In this document: positions 17,376 through 24,384 of the stretch, piece after piece
Layout: each line of letters starts with the position of its first letter
How positions within the stretch are numbered: position 1 is the first letter of the stretch
Assembly: GCA_015234425.1 (NCBI GenBank)
Contig: JADGNE010000044.1
Span: 62,001 to 126,000, forward strand
Length of the DNA: 64,000 nt
Origin: Devosia sp.
GTDB lineage: Bacteria; Pseudomonadota; Alphaproteobacteria; Rhizobiales; Devosiaceae
Direction: 5' to 3'
The notes under the pieces: generated by a model
What the model was told of the DNA's origin: nothing
The model's database searches: none
The model's input: the letters and a program-made list of their open reading frames with translations, nothing else
Position numbers and translations under genes: made by a program

Positions 17376-18842
17376 ATGCGCCTCTTCATTGCCACGCTCG
17401 GCACCGAAACCAACACTTTTGCGTCCTTCCCGACCGGGCTCGATGACTTCCAGGACTGCTTCTGGAATGAGGCCGATATCGCCTCCGCTGATCCATCGCC
17501 ATGGAGCGGCCCGACCCAGAGCTGGCTCAAGCGGGGCGAGGCAGAAGGCTGGGAAGTGGTGCAGAGCCTGTTTGCTTTCGCCAGTCCCGCCGGCCCGACA
17601 ACGCGACCGGCCTATGAAACAATGCGCGACCGCATTCTCGGCGATCTGCGCGCTGCCGGACCGGTTGACGCGGTGTTGCTCTATCTTCATGGCGCGATGG
17701 TCGCCGATGGCTATGACGATTGCGAGGGTGACCTCGTCAGCCGGGTGCGCGAAATCGTCGGTCCCAATGTCCGGATCGGCCTTGAGCTCGACCTGCACGC
17801 CCATATCGACCATGTGCTGATCGAGGCGGCGGACTTCATCGTCTTCTACAAGACCTATCCGCATATCGATCACAATGAGCGGGCGGAGGAAGTCTTTGAC
17901 CTGATGAAGCGGACGCTCGCCGGCGAGATCGACCCGAAGATGGCGCTGTTCGATTGTCGGTCCATGGGCCTCTTCCCCACGACGATGGAAGGCCCCATGC
18001 CCGAATTCTGCGCGGCAATGGAAGGAGCGGAGGGGACGGATGGCGTGCTCTCGCTCTCCCTCAATCACGGTTTCCCATGGGCTGACGTGCCGCTGGCGGG
18101 TGTAAAAATGCTGGCGGTGGTCGATGGAGACGCGGCCAAGGCGCAGGCTGTCGCCGAGGATTTCGGCAAACGGTTCTATGCCATCCGGCGCGAGGCCACT
18201 CTGCCGTTCACGCCCTTCGACGAGGCGATTGCGGAGGCCAAAAAGGTCGGCGACATGCCGCTCGTCATTGCCGACACATCCGATCAGATCGGCAGCGGCG
18301 CTCCGGGCGATACGACCCATGTGCTCCGCGCTTTCATCGAGGCCGGCATAAGCAACGCGGCTATCGTACCGCTCTGGGATCCGCTGGCGGTGAAAATCTG
18401 CTTCCAGGTGGGTCTCGGGGCCAAGCTGCGCTTGCGCATCGGCGGCAAGTTCGAGCCCCATTCCGGTCCGGCGCTTGATGCGGATGCCGAAGTGCTGCAT
18501 CTGGCCCGCGATTCCTGGCAGAGCCATATCGGGGACGAGAAGATCACTGTGGGTGATGTTGCGGTGGTGCGGGTCGAAGGTATTGAAGTACTGCTCACCA
18601 GCCAGCGCACCAATCTCTACTCGCTCGACCTGATGAGCAGACACGGGATTGTCTACGACACCAAGCAGGTGGTCTCGGTCAAGAACCTCTATAAGCAGAA
18701 GGATCTGTTTGCGCCGATCTCGCGCCTGCAGCTCTTTGTGGCGACGCCGGGGACCAGCAATCCCGATTGGAGCGCCTTGCCCTTCAAGCGCCTGCCTCGG
18801 CCAATGTGGCCGCTGGACGCCGATCCGCTTGGGCTTGAATAG
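17376..18842 (+). CDS. M81-family (MlrC/microcystinase C-like) metallopeptidase
   Basis: A 488-residue protein of the DUF1485/MlrC type. It opens with LFIATLGTETNTFASFP. The likely metal-site segments are YLHGAMVADGYDDCEGD, LELDLHAHIDHVL and TYPHIDHNERAEE. The C-terminal MlrC_C region begins near DTSDQIGSGAPGDTTHVL. The founding member cleaves linear microcystin products, but most relatives sit in catabolic operons with unknown substrates. I start it at 17376, 13 bases after the previous stop, and reject a longer frame that only covers its neighbour. A paralogue is at 29533-31029. Confidence 0.87.
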   Translation: MRLFIATLGTETNTFASFPTGLDDFQDCFWNEADIASADPSPWSGPTQSWLKRGEAEGWEVVQSLFAFASPAGPTTRPAYETMRDRILGDLRAAGPVDAVLLYLHGAMVADGYDDCEGDLVSRVREIVGPNVRIGLELDLHAHIDHVLIEAADFIVFYKTYPHIDHNERAEEVFDLMKRTLAGEIDPKMALFDCRSMGLFPTTMEGPMPEFCAAMEGAEGTDGVLSLSLNHGFPWADVPLAGVKMLAVVDGDAAKAQAVAEDFGKRFYAIRREATLPFTPFDEAIAEAKKVGDMPLVIADTSDQIGSGAPGDTTHVLRAFIEAGISNAAIVPLWDPLAVKICFQVGLGAKLRLRIGGKFEPHSGPALDADAEVLHLARDSWQSHIGDEKITVGDVAVVRVEGIEVLLTSQRTNLYSLDLMSRHGIVYDTKQVVSVKNLYKQKDLFAPISRLQLFVATPGTSNPDWSALPFKRLPRPMWPLDADPLGLE

Positions 18843-18859
18843 TCGCTTTTGTCGAAGCG

Positions 18860-18889
18860 GTCATTGCCCGGGCTGACCCGGGCAATGAC
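18860..18889. terminator. Bidirectional terminator between convergent genes
   Basis: A perfect 13-bp stem (GTCATTGCCCGGG at 18860-18872, complement at 18877-18889) with a 4-base loop sits in the 57-bp gap between the converging M81 and RidA genes. Confidence 0.75.
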
Positions 18890-18899
18890 ATTGGGCTGA

Positions 18900-19298
18900 T
18901 CAGTCGCGAACGGCTTCCTGGCGGGTGGCCTTGGTATAGGCGACGCAGTCGAGTTCGAACTTGAGCTTGGTGCCGAGCACGCCATTGATGGTGCTGCGGC
19001 TCGGGCGCGGCTCGGAGAAATACTCAGGATAAATCTTGTTGTAGAGCGCGCCGTCTTCCTCGGTGGCCAGATAGGCCTTCACGTTGATGACGTTGTCGAG
19101 GGTAAGCCCAGCCGCCTCGAGAATAGCGCGCAGGTTCTCGATCGAGCGGCGCATTTCTTCTTCGAACGTGCCCGGGATGATGACGCCGGTTTCGCTGTCG
19201 ACCGAGGCCTGGCCGGAAACGAACATCAGGTCGCCGGCAACGAAAGCCGGGCTGAAGGGCAGGTGCGAGCGAGCGCCTTTGTCGATGAGCTTGAGCAT
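18900..19298 (-). CDS. RidA-family (YjgF/YER057c/UK114) protein
   Basis: A 132-residue RidA-fold protein with PFSPAFVAGDLMFVSGQ at the N-terminus and PSRSTINGVLGTKLKFELDCVAY near the end. RidA hydrolyses reactive enamine/imine intermediates made by PLP enzymes. The Arg of the PxRST motif is present. The usual Glu in the final EIEAIA-type strand appears as Asp (FELDCVA), so deaminase activity should not be assumed. AAAGGA precedes the ATG. It is the last gene of a minus-strand set with a GntR regulator and an SDR. Confidence 0.9.
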   Translation of the reverse strand: MLKLIDKGARSHLPFSPAFVAGDLMFVSGQASVDSETGVIIPGTFEEEMRRSIENLRAILEAAGLTLDNVINVKAYLATEEDGALYNKIYPEYFSEPRPSRSTINGVLGTKLKFELDCVAYTKATRQEAVRD

Positions 19299-19313
19299 CA
19301 GTATGTCCTTTGG

Positions 19314-20309
19314 TCAGGGAATAAAGTGGGCAGGAAAAACATGGACCTCGGCAGACCCAGGGCGATCTTCCAGCTTCTCGTAGAGAAGGGGCAGGACGCT
19401 CTTGATCCAGTCGCCGCTCTCCACAACGAAGCCGGCGCGGCGTGAATCGAGGCCGAAGGGGTAAATGCGCACAGGCTTGGGCTGCCACTCGGCCATGCGG
19501 CCGTGCCAGCGACGATGCATGTAGCCGCAGATGAGATCGGGCTGGAAATCGGTGATCGTCTTCTCCAGCGCCGACAGATCGGCCTGCTCGTTTTCCTGAT
19601 CGACAGTGGCGGTATGCAGCGTGTGGGCGACGTCCGAGGTTGCGCAGGCGGTGCGAAAGGCTTCGAGGCGCGCGGCCTGTTCGGAGGACACGTGGACCGT
19701 GTCAAGATAGAGCACGCGGTGTGGCTTGTCGCCGAGGTGGGCGAACATCTGCTCGAAGGCCGGCCCGTAGTCCAGGCGATAGGAATGCACGCCGGGCAGG
19801 TCGATGACCGCGTCGAGCACGCTGATCTGGCTGGTGGTCTGGGTGAGAGGGGAAATGTCCGTCTCCTCGGTCACGCCGGTCAGCACCACCATGTCGAGCC
19901 GGTCCCAGAGACTGATCGGCATCTTGTCATGGGTAAAGCTGCCCATGATGAATTCGTGGCCGTCCGAGACAACGCCGCGCTCCAGCGAAATCACCAGGAG
20001 CGTATAGAACTCATTGTCGAAAATGCCGCCGCCGACGATGTTGCGGTTATAGAAGAAGCCGACGCGGTAATGCTCTTCCGCCCAGGGGGCTTCGACCAGA
20101 AACGATCCGCGACCCACCTGGCGGCGGATGACGCCCTCCGCCTCCAGATCCTTCAACGTCTTGATGACCGTGATCAGCGAGAAGTCGCAGAACTTGGTGA
20201 TCTCGTTCTGCGACTCGATCTTGTCGCCGGCCTTGAGTCCGTTGGTCTTCCAGCGGCGGAACAGGAGATCCCGCAATTGTAGATGTCGCGGTGTCAGGTC
20301 TACATTCAC
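19314..20309 (-). CDS. GntR-type regulator with LacI-like ligand-binding domain
   Basis: A 331-residue regulator. The N-terminal GntR winged helix (about residues 5-72) reads LKAGDKIESQNEITKFCDFS then LKDLEAEGVIRRQVGRGSFLV. The remaining roughly 250 residues resemble a LacI/periplasmic-binding-protein sensor (YRVGFFYNRNIVGGGIFDNEF, DMVVLTGV, LICGYMHRRW) rather than the FCD or UTRA domains more usual in GntR proteins. Its GTG start at 20309 overlaps the SDR stop. It probably controls this operon and the divergent NagA-like operon, perhaps through the palindrome at 21096. Confidence 0.83.
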   Translation of the reverse strand: MNVDLTPRHLQLRDLLFRRWKTNGLKAGDKIESQNEITKFCDFSLITVIKTLKDLEAEGVIRRQVGRGSFLVEAPWAEEHYRVGFFYNRNIVGGGIFDNEFYTLLVISLERGVVSDGHEFIMGSFTHDKMPISLWDRLDMVVLTGVTEETDISPLTQTTSQISVLDAVIDLPGVHSYRLDYGPAFEQMFAHLGDKPHRVLYLDTVHVSSEQAARLEAFRTACATSDVAHTLHTATVDQENEQADLSALEKTITDFQPDLICGYMHRRWHGRMAEWQPKPVRIYPFGLDSRRAGFVVESGDWIKSVLPLLYEKLEDRPGSAEVHVFPAHFIP

Positions 20310-21076
20310 GGCTCAGCGCCCCAGGACATTTGATTGGCGAGAATCCCGCCATCGATGAACAGCATTTGCCCCGTGATATAGCGCGCCTCATCGGAGGCAA
20401 GAAAGACCGCAGCGCCACCAATATCATCGGGTTCTGCAATTCGACCGAGCGGGATCTGGCGCTCAAGTGAGTTTCTCACCGTGTCCGACGCGAGTGCATT
20501 GGCTGTGAGCGGCGTCCGCACGAGGCCGGGCCCGATGCCGTTGACGCGGATGCCGCGTGCGGCAAGCGTCACGGCCATGGATTTGACCAGCATCAGCACG
20601 GCGCCCTTGGAGGCGTCATAGGCGACGCTATCACGTTCAGCGGCCATGGAATTTGTCGATCCGACGCAGATAATGCTGGCGCCGGTCTGGTCTGCGGCGA
20701 CGCGATTGGCAAAGGCCTGGCTGGCAAAGAGATAGGCGCGGACATTGAGCGCAAACGTGCGATCGAACATGTCCTCGGTCAACTCGCCAAAGGTCGTGTC
20801 GGCGAATGTGCCGGCATTGTTCACCAGCGTATCGAGGACGCCCCAATGGGCGTGCGCCGCCTCGATCAGTCGCTCGGCCTCGCCGGACCGCGTCAGGTCA
20901 GCCTGAACGAAGTGCACATCGGTGAGCGCCGAGAGTTCTGCGATGGCCGACCGGGCGTGTTCATCGTCGCGGTGAGAATTAAGCACCAGGCGCGCGCCGG
21001 CAGCGGCAAAGGCACGGGCCAGGCCGAGCCCGATACCGTGTGTCGAGCCAGTGATGCAGACAGTGCGCCGATCCAT
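20306..21076 (-). CDS. SDR-family oxidoreductase
   Basis: A 256-residue classical short-chain dehydrogenase. The cofactor motif TGSTHGIG is at residues 10-17 and NNAG near residue 88. A catalytic Ser lies in VGSTNS, YDASKGA carries the Tyr and Lys, and the C-terminus is typical (ARYITGQMLFIDGG). It is first gene of the operon with the GntR regulator and RidA. The substrate is unknown; a sugar or sugar acid is likely from context. Confidence 0.9.
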   Translation of the reverse strand: MDRRTVCITGSTHGIGLGLARAFAAAGARLVLNSHRDDEHARSAIAELSALTDVHFVQADLTRSGEAERLIEAAHAHWGVLDTLVNNAGTFADTTFGELTEDMFDRTFALNVRAYLFASQAFANRVAADQTGASIICVGSTNSMAAERDSVAYDASKGAVLMLVKSMAVTLAARGIRVNGIGPGLVRTPLTANALASDTVRNSLERQIPLGRIAEPDDIGGAAVFLASDEARYITGQMLFIDGGILANQMSWGAEP

Positions 21077-21095
21077 ATTTACACCTGATAGGAAC

Positions 21096-21130
21096 TGAGT
21101 TAACTCATTAGCATAATAACATGGTAATAA
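21096..21130. promoter_or_regulatory. Divergent operator region with TGAGTTAACTCA palindrome
   Basis: In the 63-bp gap between the SDR operon and the NagA-like operon is a perfect 12-bp palindrome TGAGTTAACTCA (21096-21107). It is followed by a direct repeat of TAATAA (21114-21119 and 21125-21130, 11-bp period). The region is AT-rich compared with its surroundings. It is a plausible site for the adjacent GntR regulator. Confidence 0.5.
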
Positions 21131-21139
21131 GGGTCACCA

Positions 21140-22321
21140 ATGGGTGTCAAGCAGAACTGGGCTGGTGGGCTGGTGGTTACGCCCACAGGTGTCGTTCGGC
21201 GCGATGTGCTGGTCGAAGGCGAACGGATCGCGGCGCTGGCAATGCCCGGCGAGGCCGTAAGTGCAGACTGGCAGCAGGTCGATGTGGCGGGCAAGCTGGT
21301 TTTTCCCGGCATGATCGACGTGCTCCAGCACGGTTTTGATCTCAACCTTTATTCCGACGCGACGCCGGACGGCGTGCCCGACTCCTCCACCAAGCTGACG
21401 GCCCGCGGCGTCACCGCCTTCCTGCCGTCCATCGGCTGCCAGCCACCGGCCCAGTTCGACAGCGTACTGTCGCGTCTGGCCGATGCCTGCGAGGCCGCAA
21501 CCGGCGCCCGCGCCATCGGCATTCACTCCGAGGGGCCGTGTTTCAATTCGCCCGGCGCGCACAATCCGCAGAACCTGCAGCTGCCATCGCCGGAACTTGC
21601 CAAGCGCATGCTCGACAGCGCCAAGGGGCGTCTCGCAGCGATAACGATCGCGCCCGAGCTGCCGGGTGCCGAGGCCTTTATCAAGACGATGAAGGCCGAG
21701 GGCGTTTCGATCCATTTCGGCCACAGCCAGGCCGCGCCTGACGATGTCTCGCGCTATGTCAGCTGGGGCATCGATGCGGTCACCCATATGTATGACGTCA
21801 TGCGCACCCTGCCGCCGGACAATTCGGGCGTGCATGTCTTCTCGCTGCCGGACGCACTGATGGCCGAACGGCATCTGGCGCTCGGTGTCGTGGCCGACGG
21901 CATTCATGCGCATCCAAAGCTCGTGCGCATCCTGGCGCAGCTGCCTGTCGACCGCGTCTTCCTTGAAACAGACTCGATGAAATATGCAGGCCTGCCGGGC
22001 ACGGAATTCGAGTTCTATCCCGGCTATTTCGTCACTTCAGCGCCGGGCAAGGCCGTGCGGGCGCGCGATGGCGGGCTCTGCGGATCGTCTTTGACGCCGG
22101 AGGAAGGCATGCGAAACTATATCGAAATGGCCGGTGCCGATCTGGTTCAGGCCGCCCATGCGGCAAGCCTCGTGCCGGCGCGCGTGATCGGCAGGGATCG
22201 TGACATGGGCAGTATCGAAACCGGCAAGCTGGCCGATTTCGCTGTCCTCGACCCCAAGGATTTCTCTGTGCTTCAGACCGTCATCGGCGGTAAAACCCAC
22301 TACAGGCGCGACCATGCATGA
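21140..22321 (+). CDS. NagA-like amidohydrolase (N-acetylglucosamine-6-phosphate deacetylase family)
   Basis: A 393-residue amidohydrolase of the NagA type. Landmarks are LVFPGMIDVLQHGFD, IGIHSEGPCFNSPGAHN (metal-ligand Glu), ISIAPEL-like TIAPELPG, IHFGHSQA, AVTHMYDVM and the catalytic Asp in VFLETDSMKYAG. The family removes the acetyl group from GlcNAc-6-P. The replaced residues around the HxH-like position (VLQHG) and the unusual ETDSMKYAG suggest a different amide substrate. It overlaps the next gene by 8 bases, starting a four-gene operon with two small paralogues and a sialidase-like protein. Confidence 0.83.
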   Translation: MGVKQNWAGGLVVTPTGVVRRDVLVEGERIAALAMPGEAVSADWQQVDVAGKLVFPGMIDVLQHGFDLNLYSDATPDGVPDSSTKLTARGVTAFLPSIGCQPPAQFDSVLSRLADACEAATGARAIGIHSEGPCFNSPGAHNPQNLQLPSPELAKRMLDSAKGRLAAITIAPELPGAEAFIKTMKAEGVSIHFGHSQAAPDDVSRYVSWGIDAVTHMYDVMRTLPPDNSGVHVFSLPDALMAERHLALGVVADGIHAHPKLVRILAQLPVDRVFLETDSMKYAGLPGTEFEFYPGYFVTSAPGKAVRARDGGLCGSSLTPEEGMRNYIEMAGADLVQAAHAASLVPARVIGRDRDMGSIETGKLADFAVLDPKDFSVLQTVIGGKTHYRRDHA

Positions 22322-22775
22322 CAGCCACGAAAAGCCGCTTCGTTATCAGGAGGACGGCAATGTCCATCTCGATTTTCATGGGGCGGTGAACACCACCATC
22401 GATTTCATCGTCGAGCGCTATGGCGTCGAGGTGCTGCACCAGATTTTCGAGAAGATGGGCAAGGATGTCTATGTCGACATCCGCCAGCACATGCTCGATG
22501 GCGACGCCAATGAGCTGGTCAAGCACTGGCGCTATTTCTTCGAGCGCGAGAATGCGGATTTCGACATCGCCGTGGGCGACGACGAGATCGTTCTGACGGT
22601 CCGCCATTGCACGGCCTATCACCACGTAGCCAAGATCGCGCCTTCGGTTTCGGCCCATTTCTGCGACCAGACCATCAAGGTCAATGAAGCCATTGCCGAC
22701 GGCAGCCCTTATCGGGTCGACACGGAAATCACGGGACCGGGCGCCTGCCGCCAGGTCATCAGGAGGCGCGCATGA
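22314..22775 (+). CDS. Small cysteine-containing protein, member 1 of a tandem paralogous pair
   Basis: A 153-residue protein with no signal peptide. The ATG at 22314 overlaps the NagA-like stop and begins MHDSHEKPLRYQEDGNVHLD. An alpha-helical first half is followed by a segment with Cys99, Cys117 (HFCDQ) and Cys145 (GACRQVI). These align with Cys84, Cys102 and Cys132 of the next gene with nearly the same spacing. I do not recognise it firmly. A relationship to the small L-2-amino-thiazoline-4-carboxylate hydrolase-like family is possible. It may form a heterodimer with its neighbour. Confidence 0.75.
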   Translation: MHDSHEKPLRYQEDGNVHLDFHGAVNTTIDFIVERYGVEVLHQIFEKMGKDVYVDIRQHMLDGDANELVKHWRYFFERENADFDIAVGDDEIVLTVRHCTAYHHVAKIAPSVSAHFCDQTIKVNEAIADGSPYRVDTEITGPGACRQVIRRRA

Positions 22776-23266
22776 TCCCCAGCGACCATTTTACCCGCTT
22801 CTACAACGAGGTTTTCAAGTTCCTCGAGAGCAAGGGCGAGGAAGTTCTCGAGCTCTACTGGCTGGCGATCTCGAAAAACCAGGAGCGCCACATTCTCGAG
22901 CTGATCGAGACCAAGGGCCTTCAGGGCATGTATGAATACTGGTCGGTGATCGACGAGGAAGAAAACTGCGACATGGATATCATCGTCGATGATGACCATT
23001 TGGCGTTGCGGATGAATGAGTGCCCGAGCCTGAGCAAGGTGCAGGACAATGACGCCGCCCCCATGGGCCGCTATTGTGACCATTGCGCCGGCTGGATCGG
23101 CCCGATCATGGACAAGACCGGCTATCACATGGTGTACGACGTGATCAGCCGCACCGAGCCGCGTTGCTCCATGAAGATTTTCAAGGACGAGGCGAAGGCC
23201 CGCGAGGCCGAAAAGTCGGCGCAATTGCTGATGGGTTGGCCCGGTCGCGAGCAGCACCGGTCATGA
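22772..23266 (+). CDS. Small cysteine-containing protein, member 2 of a tandem paralogous pair
   Basis: A 164-residue protein starting in an ATGA overlap with member 1. It shares the pattern of helical N-terminus, an acidic EEENCDMDIIVDDDHLALRM stretch (compare DFDIAVGDDEIVLTV in member 1) and conserved cysteines at 84, 102 and 132. An extra Cys105 makes a CDHC pair. The cysteines and nearby His suggest a metal or Fe-S site, or a nucleophile. Its function is unknown. The next gene, sialidase-like, overlaps it by 4 bases, so the four genes are translationally coupled. Confidence 0.75.
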   Translation: MIPSDHFTRFYNEVFKFLESKGEEVLELYWLAISKNQERHILELIETKGLQGMYEYWSVIDEEENCDMDIIVDDDHLALRMNECPSLSKVQDNDAAPMGRYCDHCAGWIGPIMDKTGYHMVYDVISRTEPRCSMKIFKDEAKAREAEKSAQLLMGWPGREQHRS

Positions 23267-24384
23267 ACATCGTTTCATCGGGCGTGCTCTGGGCCGGCGA
23301 GGCCGGGACAGCGCGCGCCTGCTATACCTTCCCCAGCCTTGTCGAGCTGGCGAGCGGCAGGCGCATCGCCACGTGCCGCCACGGCTCCGGCAAGGATGGG
23401 GATGACGACGCGCTCGCCGTTCTCGTCGATCATGGCGACGGGCAAGGCTGGGTTTCCCACCCCGGCTTTCCGCCGCCGCCCGACCTCGACGGGGTCAAGG
23501 GCACGCTGAAGATCGCCTATCTCACCGAGATCCGGCCCGGTGTGGTGATTGCCGCCGCAATGTGGATCGATCGCACGAGTTTCCCCGGCCAGCCGCTCTT
23601 TAATGCGGAAACGGAAGGGTGCCTGCCCATGGCGATCTTCCTCAGCCGCTCGGATGATGATGGCGAGAGCTGGAGCGACTGGTGGCATGTTCCGCTGCCG
23701 GACGACATCGGGCCGCCGAGCCTCACCTCGCCACTACTTTTGCTTGCCGATGGTCGTTTGGCCATGAGCATCGAGACCAACAAGACCTATCTCGATACCG
23801 GCAAATGGGACCAGAAGGCAGTTCTGCTGTTCTCGTCAGACGAGGGGAAGAGCTGGTCCCAGCCCATTACCTCGGCCTACGACCCATCAAATCAGATTTT
23901 CAATTGGGATCTGCGCGTCGGCGCTGCGCCCGATGGACGGCTCGTGAGCTTTGCCTGGACCTTTGATCGGGCTGCTGGCGAATATCGCAATATCCATCGC
24001 CGCGTCAGCGCCGATGGGGGAGAGACGTGGTCCGCCCCAGAGGATCTGGGCTTTGCCGATCAGGCCGCTCGGCCCGCAATTCTCCCCGATGGTCGGGTGG
24101 TTCTCGCCTATGTCGACCGGTTCGGGACCTGTTCGATCCGCGCGTGCCTTGCCGAGAACATCGACGCGCCGTTTCGGGAAGAGACCGAGGTCGTGCTGCA
24201 CAACCAGGCTGACCTCGCACGGGCCGAAACCAGCGCGTCGCTGGGCGATGCGCTGGCCGATATGGAGATGTGGAGCTTTGGGCTCCCCACCGCCACCGTG
24301 CTCAATGATGGCACGGTGATGGTGCTATATTACGCCGGCGTCTCCGACCGCATGGATATCCGCTGGGCGCTGCTGGCCCCTTAG
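23263..24384 (+). CDS. Sialidase-like (BNR/Asp-box) protein
   Basis: A 373-residue predicted six-bladed beta-propeller. Asp-box motifs are visible as SRSDDDGESWSDW, FSSDEGKSWSQP and RVSADGGETWSAP. No signal peptide is seen (MNIVSSGVLWAGEAGTARAC), so it is probably cytoplasmic. The family includes exo-sialidases and related glycosidases or lyases; activity cannot be assigned from the repeats alone. The stop at 24384 overlaps the convergent MFS-HEAT stop by 4 bases. It is the last gene of the NagA-like operon. Confidence 0.83.
   Translation: MNIVSSGVLWAGEAGTARACYTFPSLVELASGRRIATCRHGSGKDGDDDALAVLVDHGDGQGWVSHPGFPPPPDLDGVKGTLKIAYLTEIRPGVVIAAAMWIDRTSFPGQPLFNAETEGCLPMAIFLSRSDDDGESWSDWWHVPLPDDIGPPSLTSPLLLLADGRLAMSIETNKTYLDTGKWDQKAVLLFSSDEGKSWSQPITSAYDPSNQIFNWDLRVGAAPDGRLVSFAWTFDRAAGEYRNIHRRVSADGGETWSAPEDLGFADQAARPAILPDGRVVLAYVDRFGTCSIRACLAENIDAPFREETEVVLHNQADLARAETSASLGDALADMEMWSFGLPTATVLNDGTVMVLYYAGVSDRMDIRWALLAP

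Noticed and set aside
22313..24384. Possible assignment of this operon as a classical sialic-acid (nan) operon
   Set aside because: No NanE, NanK or NanT-type gene is present, the sialidase-like proteins are cytoplasmic, and the NanA-like lyase is 20 kb away in a different operon.
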